From positions 127,789-191,788 of the forward strand of contig ML213525.1 in the NCBI GenBank assembly GCA_004369045.1: a DNA stretch of 64,000 bases. The letters are read 5' to 3'. Below, piece after piece: positions 33,398 to 45,160 of the stretch (the first letter of the stretch is position 1; each line of letters opens with the position of its first letter). Both the position numbers and the translations under genes were made by a program. Below the pieces are notes generated by a model. It searched no databases. It worked only from the letters and a program-made list of their open reading frames with translations, and was not told the DNA's origin. Origin of the DNA: Heliocybe sulcata. Its lineage: Eukaryota > Basidiomycota > Agaricomycetes > Gloeophyllales > Gloeophyllaceae.

Positions 33398-35803
33398 ATG
33401 ACTGATCTTCCCGACCACGACGTCCTCGTCCTGTACGCTACAGAGACCGGCACCGCCCAAGACGCCGCCGACAGAGCCGCACGCCACCTCCGCAGACTGC
33501 ACTTGAAAGCCCGCGTGCTCAGCGTCGACGCATACCCCATCGTATGTTTCCGCTGTTTTCCTCAAGGCTCCCCTAACCTTCCGCTAGTCGGAACTTATCC
33601 ACGAACCGCTCGTCCTCTTCCTCATCTCGACGTCCGGCTCCGGCTCGTTCCCGCGCCCGGCCCTCCCGCTCTGGACGCTCCTCCTCCGCTCGGACCTCCC
33701 GCACGATTTGTTTGAGGATCTCCACTTTGCCGTCTTCGGCCTTGGGGACAGCGCGTATGAAAAGTTCTGCTGGCCTGCAAAGTTGCTGGAGAGGAGGCTG
33801 GAGGGCTTGGGTGGAACCGCCGTTGTGAGAAGGGGTGAGGGGGACGATCAGCATCTGCTCGGGTGAGTGGCAGCGCTTTGCTCGGGTGAGCGAGTGTTGA
33901 TTTACGTAGGGTGGACGGGGCGCTGTTACCTTGGCTCGACTCCCTCATTGATGTCCTCTCCGAACATTTCCCGCCGCCACCCGGCACGCCCTCCGACATC
34001 CCTCCACCACGTGCTACCTTTGTCCCCGCCTCCCCCATCTCGGGATCCTCCGACCCTCGCCTATCCAACCCGCGCTACCATCAGGCAACCCTCCGCGTCA
34101 ACAAACGCGTCACGGCCGAGGACTGGTGGCAGGATGTACGCCATTTCGAGTTTGAGTTTGAGCGGGAAGTGCATTATGCGCCCGGGTCCACGGCTTCCCT
34201 GCTGCCCTCGAACCCGCCTGAAGCTGTGGATGCATTCATGGAAGCTCTAGGATGGGAGGAACAGGCTGACATTCCGATTTACGTGCATCCGAATCTGGGC
34301 GGTGCGCCCATTCCCCTCTCTCGCTACCTTCAACACTAATTATTTGAGCAGACCAGACCCTCCCGACCTTCCTTCCCTCCCCTTCCACATCGACCACCCT
34401 CCGTTGCCTGCTAACGCACCACCTATCCATCCTCTCCGTGCCGAGGAGGGCATTCTGGGAGTGTCTAGTGCACTGGCTAGAGAATACAGAGCTGAGCGAT
34501 GAGAAGGACAAGGTGTTGGAGTGGTTGAGTGAAGATGGCGGCGTACGTGATTCCTACGAATATAACTGTCTTCTTCCTCTTCATTTTTGTCTTCGCATCT
34601 TGGCCCCTTCTTACAGGGTAACCTGTACTGACAACACATGCATTTCGCTCAGGACGACCTGGCGTTCTATACGACACACCCACGTCGGACGACGCTCGAG
34701 TGTCTTGCGGAATTCACGTAAGTCTCGTCCGGCCCTGTGATCATAACATACTTATCCGCCTGCTCGTAGCTCCGCTCGCGGCAAGATCCCACCCGAGTAC
34801 GTCTTCGACCTCGTGCCCGGGATGAGGGAGCGGGAGTTTAGTATAGCGGGAAGTAGCAAGGTGAGCATGGCCTCGTATCTACTCTTACTATGCCGCCTGC
34901 ATACCTCCAACTCTGCTATTCACTACGTGGCATACGGCTTACTCGCCACGCGTAGAAACACCCCAACACTCTTCACCTCCTCATCGCCATAGTAAAGTAC
35001 CGCACCAAGTTCATCAAAGCGCCTCGTAAAGGGGTGGCGACGAGCTGGCTTGCCGGGTTGGAGCCAGGTGCGTGCACTCGTTTTTATTAGATTTTCTTAG
35101 CTCATCCCGTGTCCCCGTCTCTGCGCTGCCATGTTTAATGGGGTCTGCGCTTTAGGGACAAGGCTGGTAGTGGGCATCAACCCACCACAGCTCGCCCTCC
35201 CTGCGCCCAGCACGCCGATGATACTCGTCGGGCCCGGGACGGGGGTGGCACCGATGCGGGCGGTCGTTGAGGACAGGGTGGTGAGCGGCGCTATGGGTGT
35301 GTGTCTCCTTATATTCGTCTTTGTCATGCTGGTCGATGACATTTGCATAGAGACGGTGCTGTATTTTGGATGCCGCTCCGCAGGGAAGGACCAGTATTAT
35401 GCGGAGGAGTGGCGGTCGTATGAGCGGGAGGGGAGGCTTGTGTATCGGTTGGCGGCGTCGAGGGACCCGCCTGCGAGTACGAGTGGCGAGAGCGAGAAGA
35501 CGGGGAAGACGTACGTTCAAGATCTGATTGTGCAAGACGGGCCGAGAGTGTGGGATATGCTGCGGAGGGGCGGGGTGGTGTTTATATCTGGGTGAGCTTG
35601 CTCCTGTGGTATTCGTAGTGGACTGGATGTGCTGGGGTGTTGACGTTGCTGCTTGTAGATCTTCGAATAAAATGCCCGCTGCTGTACGGGCGGTCCTACG
35701 GTCTGTTGGAGAGCGGGAGGGCGGGATGAGTGAGGAGGAGGCAAGGGAGTGGGTGGAGAGGGCGGAGAGGGAGGGGAGGGTTGTTGAGGAGTGTTGGAGT
35801 TGA
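33398..35803 (+). CDS. tah18: NADPH-dependent diflavin oxidoreductase, Tah18/NDOR1
   Basis: Passes electrons from NADPH through FAD and FMN to Dre2 in cytosolic Fe-S cluster assembly. Exons 33398-33541, 33588-33862, 33910-34301, 34352-34542, 34653-34717, 34770-34860, 34956-35067, 35156-35296, 35351-35591, 35659-35803; 598 aa, the usual length. The flavodoxin domain is at residues 1-150 (VLVLYATETGTAQDAADR, LISTSGSGSFPRPALPLW, FGLGDSAYEKFCWPAKLLER). A connecting/FAD domain follows, with SVPRRAFWECLVHW and the FAD motif REFSIAGSS. The NADPH domain has MILVGPGTGVAPMRAV, LYFGCRSAGKDQYY and SSNKMPAAVRAVL, with the terminal Trp (ECWS) that stacks on FAD. The phase of all ten exons agrees. Confidence 0.95.
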
Positions 35804-36165
35804 TGAGGGAAGGGCAGGATGGGAGGGAGGAGCGATGGGATTATGAAATGAAGAGACGTTAAACCGCCACTGACGTTGGTGGATTCAGTCTTCCTGCACG
35901 TTCGTTCGATGTATGAACGATGTATAAGTGTGGGGCATGCATGTGTTTCTTCTCCCTTTCTCTTCTAACATTTATCGTAGGCCTCGCAAGAGTCCTCAGA
36001 ATTATATCAAAAGTCTCTAATAGTTCTCGGCTTCTCCCCCTTAAATGTGACACTGACCACGTGCACGCGCGTCTCGATCCACCGTCACGCTCGTCGAGTA
36101 TGTCGGACTTCCCCAGGCCACGTGCACGCGCGTTTCGATCCACAACCACACAGGGGCCCGGGGTT
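35804..36165. other. Intergenic with a duplicated E-box-bearing motif
   Basis: About 360 bases before the large orphan gene. It carries the direct repeat described in the next entry. An alternative start at 36100 would put the second repeat copy inside the coding region. Confidence 0.5.
36057..36143 (+). repeat. Two copies of a 26-bp motif containing CACGTG
   Basis: Positions 36057-36082 and 36118-36143 share 25 of 26 bases, 61 bp apart start to start. Each contains CCACGTGCACGCGCGT followed by TCGATCCAC. CACGTG is the palindromic E-box bound by bHLH factors, and ACGCG is a cell-cycle (MBF) type core. The placement just before the gene at 36166 suggests a promoter element, by position only. 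Confidence 0.6.
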
Positions 36166-39100
36166 ATGGCTTCTTTCATACAGCCGCAGACTATACACAT
36201 ACATGAACACGAGATATGCTCTCCAGAAGACTGGCCAGAGCAAGTAGAATGCCAGTGGCTTGTTGACGTGCTCAACCTGCGAGCGGACGACAGCGCCTTT
36301 CCTACCTTTCTGCCAACAGTGCGTATACTTGAAGCGGTTCGCGACGTGTCGTTAATTATATACGCCTCAGGATGCCCCAGCGAGTGGAAGCGGAAAATCT
36401 ACCATCTCGAGCGAGTTAGAGTCTGCCGCGTCTCTGGTCTCGACAAGCCTCGCAGCGCTGGAAAGACTTGGGCAGCCTCATGCATCGCATGGCCTTACCT
36501 GGCCTTATATATGCAAACTCTTTGCCACAATCTGGCCAGACGAAGAGCCAAAGTGAGTGCGGGAAGTATCTAGTCGAGTTAGGGGCTTTGATGCAGTTGG
36601 CTAGCTATGGTGCGACGTTCGTGGCTCCCATCGATCCCTGTTCTTTCGACGACGCTACCGCTCGATTCGTGCCCGCGTACATGGAGGCAGATGCGATCTT
36701 GACGACACGGCTTGCTGTTCCGGCGCATGAAGCGTTTCCTCCTGCGGGGTCTTCTTGGGTTAATGTGACGCCACCTCTGGATGGTCGCTCGCGACAGGAT
36801 GACATCGGTTATCTTGACAGTGCATCCAACGAAGGTCATTCGAAAGATGGGGAGGTGGATGAACGCTCGACTAGCGGTGCCAGCGCTCGCTGTGATTCGA
36901 GTGAACAGACCCAGGAATGCAATGGAGGTCCCAGCGAATCTGCGCAGGGCTGTGAAGATCGTTACCGAACTTCCTATGCCATGCCGCAGGATCTTTCTGA
37001 GGATCGCGCGGAAGAAAGCTGGGGCGACTCGCCGGGTGACGGTGTGTGCTGTTGTGAGGCCCACCACAGCCCAGATACGTGCCCGAACCGGCAGTATGAG
37101 GGGATGGTTGCGGGTGGCATGGAGCAGGGTCTCTCTGAAGCCATCGATTGGAGTGTTAGACAGGATGATGACGTCGACATGGATGGTAGTGCTGAAGAGC
37201 ACGGCGAGCAGTTACTATACGACGACGGCGCAGTCTACGATGCCTCCAGCGCTCCGTCCATCCAGCATGTGCAGCTCCTCGCTCATGCGGAGGAATCCTT
37301 CATTGATATGGCGATGCTATGTGCTTCGTCGCCAACGAAGCTGTACTGCACGATGGCCAGTGCGGTCCTGCAGCGGCGAGCTCTTGGTCTTACCGATGCC
37401 ATGGTTGGCGTGGTGTGCGACCCGGGCTCTCCTTGCCTGCGACTGGCTTTGGGCTGGACTACTGACTGTCCGGACATAGGCTGCGTAAGTTGCGGATTGC
37501 TCCCAGGGTGATCCGTGCTGAATGGCCTTCAGCTTGAAGTTCATGTGGCATGCGGTGCCGCAGCCGCCGAGCCATGTCGTGGCTTGGGAATTTTCGACCT
37601 GCGCAAGCCCGAGGAGGCGCTTCGAATGGGCTATTGTCTCGCCATGCTGCGTGACAACACTCGTGAGGCTGCTCGATTGACAGAGGAACATCTTCCTTCG
37701 ACCCTGACCGGACCCCAACTTTGTTGGAGGTTGGACCTTGCTGGTCGGGGGCATTCGGATCCGGATCGCCCGAGCCTTCAAGACCGAATAAATGCCTGGT
37801 GCACGGCAGTGGCGTGTTCCCCGAGGTATGGGTCCTTGTCCCTGTCCAGTGTTGATCCGATGTGTCTGTAGCCAGTCACCATGCTTCAAGTCAATGACCC
37901 ATGAGGCCGACACCTCCTGGTCAGCTAAGGTCTCACCCGCCGCCTCGTGCTCCCATACCTCCTCCGCCTTCAGCAGGTGCGTCCCGGTAGTTCAGGAGGT
38001 CGTTGGTCCATCTAATCCAGTTACAGTATGAGCAATGCGCACAAACCCGTCTCAAATGCCTCGGGGGGAGTACAGAGCACAGCAGCGGCGCTGACGGAGG
38101 GCATTCCCGAGTGCGTACTTACTAGTGTTGATCGTGACCTCAGCTTACAGCTCTTGGAGACGTGTTTGGATCGCTGACGGGCTTGTTGAGTTCCGGGAGA
38201 AGGCCTTAAAAAATCAACCTGCGCTCCAAGTCCTCATGTACGTTGACTCCTCCCACCCCATGATTTTTCTGAAAGAGATTCAGCCCGTTCGGTTCTTCCA
38301 AGCCATATGCTGCCTCAGTGTCAGTATCACCTAGGCATCCAACATTATCCCGAGGTTGATTGTTTGCAGGTTTGCTGGGCTACCTTACCAACATCGACTG
38401 GACCACCTCACTCCGTCTCACGTCATGTTGTATAGTCGAGGTGTCACTCAGACCTTCTACCCTCGGTCCAGCAAGGACATTGAGGCGTTCCCTCATCTCG
38501 CTCCCCTACGACTTATAATGTCGTATTTCCAACCGTTGACGGTGAGCTGTCTCGTGAGTGACCTCCGCTATTCGTGAGGCTGACATGCAAAGGTAGTTGT
38601 CGGAGACGCTACTGCATGTGCCCGATCCCGACGAGACCGAGGTGCGTGATACGCATACACGTGAACTACGTCTGACCAGCTTTTAGGTGAAGCTCATACG
38701 CAGCTTCAATGAATATGCGCACAACTGTCTGATGAGCGCTCCTTTCACCAACATCAGTGATTGCTCTGGGGACCCGATCGCGCGGCTGCATATCGAGCGG
38801 GATGTCCTCACCTCATTGCCCTGCCTTCTCGATATTGCTCATGTCGCTGCTGAAGTGAATTGGGCTGCTCTTCTGGGATCTGAGGGTGGCATGATATGCT
38901 GGGACCCTCTGCATGCCTGCCTTCTCAATGCCGAGGCAAAGTGCCCCATGACACCACCGAAGTTTGAGCCTTTCCTGCGGTAAGTACTGCTGCGGACATG
39001 TGTCTCAGCCAACTGGATACAATCCTTTTCAGGGTGGATCATCAAATCCGACTTCCCCGGAACACGATGCTGGATATCGACACTGATCGTATCCGCGAGT

Positions 39101-40310
39101 GCATTGCATCGAGGTTCGTGCAGGCAAGCAACGTCTCGTCACGTCAGATCCTCCAGTACCGTCGAGAGAGAATTGAGGAACTGCGGGAGTTCGGTACCTC
39201 TACCGATCTCCCCGCCGCGCAGGTGGACCAGTTGGTTAAGGCCGAAGACCTCTTTTTGACCACAGTACTAGGCGGCATGGGCCATCAGACTGGGGACATA
39301 TACTCATGGAGCCATACCGTGAAAGATAAGGATTCGCGCCTTTCATCACTGCAGGCGGAACCTGATCGCGCGAGGTGTGACTTTCTGTTTGGGGTCAAGA
39401 CTCCAAACGTCTTGACGAAAGCGCAAGCGGAAGTGTTCCGCGTGCTTGTCGAGCCCACGTCGGAGGAAGCGCAGCCGGCGACGGACGCGGCGGCGGAGGA
39501 TTTGAGTAACTCGGCCGAAGAGGACCAGGCGGATGACCTTGGTATGCCCGACGTGAAGTATGGCGCACAACCCCTTGTTGACTCTGGTCCAGCAGATGGT
39601 GCTGCCACGGTCGGTACGTTCTTCCCTTCTTCCCTGCACCTCTGATTGTCTTGCTCATTCCTTGCAGCGGATGATCTCATAATTTACATTGGGGAGTATA
39701 CGCACACAGATAAGAGTATCAAGGCCCAGTGCACTCTCATGGAGCTTGATGCCGCTGTGTGCAAGCTGGCCACATACGACATATACGACTGTCCTGTCTT
39801 TGCCACCGTGACCGAGGGACCTATAGCTGTTGTCTACACTGCGTGGGGAATAAAGATCCCGGACGAGGACCCAAAGGTGAGTGGCAGGATGGGCTCCACA
39901 CACCCTGATGTACTCACCACTTGTGCTCATAGCCCAAGGCGGGACCGCCAGTTTATGTATACATTGCTTCATACAATCCTCCAACATTCGACATTACAAA
40001 CATCAATCAGACAATACACTTTGCCACGTTTCTCCTCCATCTTCGGCACCTGCATGCACAGCGAGTTGCTGACCGATTTGAAGAGGTTCGCCCTCAGGTT
40101 ATCGAGAGGCTGAAGAGCAACGATCCTGTGCTTCAGTGGACACTTGAGCAGCAGCGTTGCGAGTTGAAGCAGGAACTCGACGACCTCAAGAGACGCCAGG
40201 AGGCAGCATTTGTTGCGGTAAGACGGCTCAGGGAGAGCGAGCCGACGTCTGCATTGGAGGCCTGCGAAGAGCATGAAGAGGATCTCTATGACCACGACGA
40301 CGACTATTGA
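36166..40310 (+). CDS. Large multi-exon orphan protein, uncharacterised
   Basis: I do not recognise the family. Best model: 36166-36552, 36597-37484, 37533-37825, 37872-37929, 38027-38112, 38151-38237, 38370-38541, 38597-38641, 38687-38979, 39033-39613, 39668-39876, 39933-40310, about 1,158 aa. The junction around 38110-38150 is uncertain (it needs a GC donor or a very short intron), and 36100 is an alternative start. The N-terminal part is globular (YASYGATFVAPIDP-like strands). A central acidic, Cys-containing stretch (37010-37230) includes DGVCCCEAHHSPDTCPNRQ. The later part is alpha-helical (DTDRIRECIASRFVQASN, LTKAQAEVFRVLVEP), and the end is a charged coiled coil (QWTLEQQRCELKQELDDLKR) closing with Asp/Glu/His. 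The length, splice regularity and uninterrupted frames argue for a real gene. Likely nuclear or cytosolic; no signal peptide. Confidence 0.6.
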
Positions 40311-40685
40311 TACACAGTATACTCTGTTGTGCCTTTTCTTGTATCGGTGACTAGGTATCAGTGTAGCCTAGGGCCCTATGTGCACTACGTTCCATGTGCT
40401 CGCAGGTGATATTCCAGAGTGTCCTTGAGCATAACCTCGTACATAATCTGCCAGAAAAGTGATGTGTATTGGCGAAACGTACGCGTAAGGAGGCATGCGT
40501 GTGGCATAACTGAACTACGCCTTCTTGTAGTACATGCCATGATTAAGCTACTTTAGTGTCCATCGTATCTTGCCATCGTACTCATGCAATGACCGTGTGT
40601 ATAGACCATCGTATTTCAGCCCGAGTCCATTGTGCTCCTAGCTCGCCGGCTCTTCGCTCTCCCCTCTCCCCTCTTCATTCTGTAT
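40311..40685. other. Convergent intergenic region, no gene seen
   Basis: About 375 bases between the 3' ends of the orphan and the minus-strand secreted protein. Nothing recognised. Confidence 0.5.
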
Positions 40686-41256
40686 TCACATAATAATAGC
40701 CAAAGCGCCGGCCGCGACGACGCCAACCAGGACACGTCCAGCGCTCACCATATCAGCACCGCCGTTCAAGTCCGTTGCACTAGGGTTGGCCCCGCCATCG
40801 GAAATTGTGCTGGTCCCGGTAGTGCTTGTAGTGGCGCGCCCGCTTGTACCAGCTAGGGTTGTAGTGACGCGCCCGCTCGTACCAGCCGTGGTGGTGGGAC
40901 CTCCCTCGTTAGTTGTGTTCGTACCCGTGCTGACAATCACGGTTGCGTTTCCGGCTGACGTGGTGAAGACAGTCGCGATAGAGGTGGCGGTAGACGACTC
41001 GGAAGCGGTCGTGCCTGTGTAAGAGGTGTTCGTCGTGACTACTGGATCGGTGGAGATCGAGGTGAACGAGGCGGTGGAGGTGTATGAGACTGACCTGTGC
41101 GGTGGAAGGGATGATAAGCATGGAGGTGGAAGGGAAGGCGGGGAGGACTTACGCGGAGTCCTCCGTGGCGACTGTGGTCGTGGCTTCCTGGGACTGAGGA
41201 GCACCGAGGGCGACAGTGGCGAGAGAGGCGAGGAGGAGAGGGGTTTGGAACTTCAT
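40686..41256 (-). CDS. Ser/Thr-rich secreted, probably GPI-anchored protein A
   Basis: Two exons on the minus strand (41153-41256 and 40686-41094), 170 aa. A clean signal peptide, MKFQTPLLLASLATVALGAP, is followed by a Thr/Ser-rich mature region that should be heavily O-glycosylated (SYTSTASFTSISTDPVVTT, several NTT/NAT N-glycosylation sequons). A short internal repeat is present (TSGRVTTTLAGTSGRATT). The C-terminus is a hydrophobic tail (VLVGVVAAGALAIIM) preceded by small residues, the pattern of a GPI signal. Probable wall or cell-surface protein; no enzymatic domain. A TATA box lies 80 bp upstream. A second protein of the same type is at 43965. Confidence 0.8.
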
Positions 41257-41335
41257 GATTAGCGAGGTGATAAAGTTAACAGAGTCGAAGGCGAGTTTCG
41301 GGTATGATGAGGTACCTCGATAGGATAAAAGTCCT

Positions 41336-41344
41336 TTATATATA
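41336..41344 (-). promoter_or_regulatory. TATA box for Ser/Thr-rich protein A
   Basis: Minus strand TATATATAA, 80 bp before the start codon at 41256, in a GC-mixed region. The distance suits a short leader. Confidence 0.5.
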
Positions 41345-42075
41345 TGACCTCAGCTATATAGAGCACGGCGAGACGGAGAAACCCATCCAGACCGCCGTCA
41401 GCCACATTACCTTCGGAATTCGAGGCGGTTGCACGGGGATCTTCTTGCCGAAGCTTTCGGATAGCATACAAAATCAGGGCAGAGCCTTCACACTCCGTTA
41501 CTTTGGCAGTAGGGGGGCCACAGCCCCATTTCAGGTACCTAGAGTGTACACAGGATTGAGAATTTAAGATTGCGGCGAGAAGGGAAGATCAGCCTCATGC
41601 CAACTCTGCCTGCTTAAGACGCGCTCGGTAATGATGTGAGATAGCTTCAGTATCTCCGAAGAGTCATTGTGGTTCCTGTTTCTGCTCGATGGTGACTATT
41701 CAATATTCAGGGTTCGGTTCCTCGCAGCGTGAAATTCTTATCCCATATCGTCTTTACACTGGCATGATCGACCGCACAGTGCAGTTACCAGGATTCCCAC
41801 CGTTCGACTTTTTTGCTATAGTCTTCACAGCTTTCGAGGAGCCCAGCACGAAGGCTACATTCTTTCCTCGAGCTCGGGGTCCAAAGCCCGACTCCAGGTT
41901 CCCAGGTACTAGGGAAGGTACGTACAGCCTCCCGCTCGGTAGCGCACGGTATGAACGGCCTCCGTGGGAAAAGCGGTGATGCACGCTCTTGCCCGACGCT
42001 GTTATGACATAGTACCTTCTCTACCTTACCTCCCCTTTGCTGCAGCCTCCGCGCGGCGCGCTACTAGTACTACCG
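41345..42075. other. Intergenic, no gene seen
   Basis: About 730 bases between divergent genes. A plus frame at 41689-41979 has no motif or intron support. Confidence 0.45.
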
Positions 42076-43371
42076 ATGACCACCTGGCTCTCGTGGCCTT
42101 CAAGCTCGAGCACTACGAATAAGAAAGCTGCAGAATCATCGGACTCACTCAGCTTAACACGATTAAGCAACCTACCCGCACCACTACTTGCACTCGCTAG
42201 CCTTAGTCTCGGTTCGGCCTCTACTCTCCTCGCCGCAAGAGTATACAGGCGATGGTTCAGGAGAATCCCCAATGCCGATTGGGTAACGCCAGATATATTG
42301 CAGAAAAGGAGGTGGTTGAAGGGGGTTGTGACCAGGTGCGAGGGTCTTCCATTGTAGACTTCTACGAAACTCTCATTTGTGTCTTCCACTCACATAATAT
42401 TTTTCTACGTGTCCATATTATGGCTCAATCTACTTGACGTACCTTGCATGACAATACACGTGCATATTCTGAAACGAAGTGTTGGCGATGCGGACAACTT
42501 CCGTCTCTATCATACGCCCGGCATCGGTTGGCGATGGCTACTCAAGCTCCGGAATGTGCCCAGCGAGACCAGAGGTCAATCATCTCCCCCTATGCCTCTT
42601 CAGAATCTCGTTGAAGCCTTGCCTATGGACCTTGTAATGCGATCCTTCTGATACAGATCTGAGGAATCAAACGATCCATATCCGTCTCGGAGGCATCGAC
42701 GCGCCAGAGGTCGCCATCGCGTTCCTCCTACTGTAGTCAGTATCCTCTTACATTTGCGTTCGCAGGCCTCGCACTTCGGTCGTCCTGCGCAGCCCTACGC
42801 TGCCGAAGCGCTTCAATGGCTCAAGTCGACTATCGAGGGAAAGCGCGTCTACTGCCAGCTTATAAGACGTGATCAATATGGGAGGATCGTGAGTCTTCTC
42901 CATGCGTCTTTTGGTCCGTACTTCCCTGAACGATGTACAACTGCCTAGGTAGCAAATGTCACCCTCGCGTCGCGCCTTTTGCCGTGGCGCATGAGGCCTC
43001 TGCAACTCGAGATGCTCGCGGCGGGATGGGTAACGACGTACGAGCAAGCCGGCGCCGAGTACGGAAAGTGGGGCTTGGAGGAGTTTAAGCGGGTCGAGGC
43101 GGAAGCAAGGCGAGTGCTCAACTGCGTGCTTTTCGAAGCTTCGCTAACGTATATATACAGGGCTGCAAGGAAAGGCATCTGGGCGTCGGGCAAGCTCAAA
43201 GAAAGCCCGTCCGCCTACAAACGTCGACATTCTGGCGTCGACTTCACTCCGGACGCAACTGTCAAGTCCTCTGGCGATGTCAAGAAGGGCGCTACTCCGT
43301 CCAGGACACGACGGAAACCGACTACCTTGGGGCTATTTCGGAGGTGGTGGCCCTGGGGCTCTCGAGGTTGA
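42076..43371 (+). CDS. lcl3: Lcl3-like membrane-anchored staphylococcal-nuclease-fold protein
   Basis: Probable Ca-dependent endonuclease anchored in the mitochondrial membrane, as for yeast Lcl3. Exons 42076-42335, 42480-42574, 42657-42709, 42766-42888, 42949-43109, 43161-43371; 300 aa. One membrane segment lies near residues 35-55 ([19 protein letters not shown]). The SNase fold follows: [47 protein letters not shown] and [20 protein letters not shown], the last being an Lcl3 hallmark. The basic tail is rich in Lys/Arg/Ser. The fifth intron (43110-43160) starts with GC (AAG then GCGAGT). The first intron is 144 nt, longer than usual. An upstream in-frame ATG at 42037 would add 13 residues. 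Confidence 0.9.
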
Positions 43372-43964
43372 AGTTCCTACGGAGCACCATCGTCTCGCTT
43401 ATTGATCGTATCGATCGTGGTTACTTGTGGTAGTGACTAATCTTGTCCATGTCGCTCTGTTGCGGGCTCGCAAAGAGGCTATGGGACGTCACGGGCATTT
43501 CTGGCCGTACCGTATACCGGCAAGTGACAGCATGGGATGGCGTGCCCGTGAAGGCTTGAATTGGCCGATTATCAAGAAATGACCGTTGTCATTAAGGTCG
43601 TAACCAAGGTAGGCGGTCTAGTTCGGGTCTGGAAGTGTATGCTTTGTGCGTGGTCTGCGTCCACGGAATCTAATCATGAAGAGTCCTCATTACCGCTCAG
43701 CCTTGCCACAGACAGTGGCTGAAGTTCTAGCCGTATCCCTCGTGGTCAGATCACTGGCGTGGTGATTTTCTCTAGGCCATAACGATGTGGCTATGCGTGC
43801 CGGAGTGCGGAAAGCACAGCCACAGGTCATGCTACGACTGCGATCTGGATCTGTTGTAGCGAATCCATATATAAGTTCGGGCAGGATGAAGCACGTAGAC
43901 CAGATCATCTCTTGCCTTGATTTTTTCCCCTGCATTTCTTCCCAAGGGGTCGACGCTCTTTAAA
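43372..43964. other. Intergenic, no gene seen
   Basis: About 590 bases. Apart from the TATA box below, nothing was recognised. Confidence 0.5.
43868..43875 (+). promoter_or_regulatory. TATA box for Ser/Thr-rich protein B
   Basis: TATATAAG lies 97 bp before the ATG at 43965. Confidence 0.5.
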
Positions 43965-44671
43965 ATGAAAGTCCGAATCCTGTTCCTTCTCCTTGCAGGA
44001 ACCGCGATTGTTGGCGCGCAGAATGCTTCCTCATCCGTTTTCTCCGCCTCAATCGCCATCTCCAGGTAAGTACGTTCATTTTGCCCTCTTTCTCTTCGAC
44101 TCACTGGCCCAGTTCCTCCACTAGCGGGACCGTCTGGACGATTGATTCCAGTCCATTACCGACAACTACTGTCCAGACGATAGACTCCAGCCCACTGCCA
44201 ACCACCACCGTCGGGACCACAGACTCTAGCCCGGCTGCGTCTTCCGCAACTAGCACCGTCTGGCCCACAGACTCCAGCCCAGCGCCTGCACCTACCACAT
44301 ATATTAGCAGCACCTCGGAGGCGGGTTCGACCTATACCACATATATTACCTCTACGTCCTCGAGCGTCATACAGTCCCCCTCACAGTCCGCATCCTTCGC
44401 ACCCTCCGCTACCTCCTCTTCCTTCAACTCCTCTGCTGATATGAACAGCACTGTATCAGCGACGCGCTCCGCGGGTACTACGCTCTCTGTTCCCCCGGAT
44501 AGTGATGCACAGTCGATGCTCACGAGCTATGCGAGTGCCAGTTTTACGCGCTCGATACCGGTCGCGAGCACGATCAGTGCGTCCAATACGAATGGCGCGG
44601 GTGGAGTCCATGCTGGCGCTGGTGCATGCGTGCTCGCTGGAGCAGGGTTACTGGGACTATTGATTCTGTAG
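43965..44671 (+). CDS. Ser/Thr-rich secreted, probably GPI-anchored protein B with tandem repeats
   Basis: Two exons (43965-44065 and 44113-44671), 219 aa. Signal peptide MKVRILFLLLAGTAIVGAQ. At about residues 35-90 there are four imperfect copies of a unit built around TVxTIDSSPLPTT (also seen as GTTDSSPAA and WPTDSSPAP). Then comes a long Ser/Thr region with Tyr-Thr-Thr-Tyr blocks, several N-glycosylation sequons (NSS, NST), and a hydrophobic C-terminus (GAGACVLAGAGLLGLLIL) typical of a GPI signal. Probable wall mannoprotein-like or adhesin-like surface protein. No domain recognised. The repeats could vary in number between strains. Confidence 0.8.
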
Positions 44672-45160
44672 ATCAGATCACTTGGTGAATGAAGGGCTAT
44701 TATTTATCAGTGCATGAGGTTGAGGGAGAGAATGAGAGTAGTTAACTAGGGTTTGTGTGATTTGAAGCAAGCATTCCCTCTGTTTTTGTGCTATGCTGTT
44801 CAGCTCGTCCTGTTGTGATAATCGATACCCTTTTCTATCCCTTGGAGAACACGCTCTTTTGAATGCGCCACTGGCTCGACACAATGGCTGAAGCCGGCAG
44901 GATACGGTTTGGGCCGTGCAAAAATACGACTTGTAGTTTCAACTGCGAAAGTGTAGGACTGCTGCTCATATTATGGAGAGATTCCAATAGCGCCGTAGCA
45001 TAAATGACGTCGCATGCGTTTCAGTCTGAACTGACAAGGGCAGCAATTCAAGTAGCCCTAATCAGAAGCGGACTCTCGTACCAATGGATTCTACTTCATG
45101 CTGTTAGACACGCCACCAGCACGTACGGAACAGTTCCCTTCCTGCCTCTGCCTCCTCTCC
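44672..45160. other. Convergent intergenic region, no gene seen
   Basis: About 490 bases between two gene 3' ends. Nothing recognised. Confidence 0.5.
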
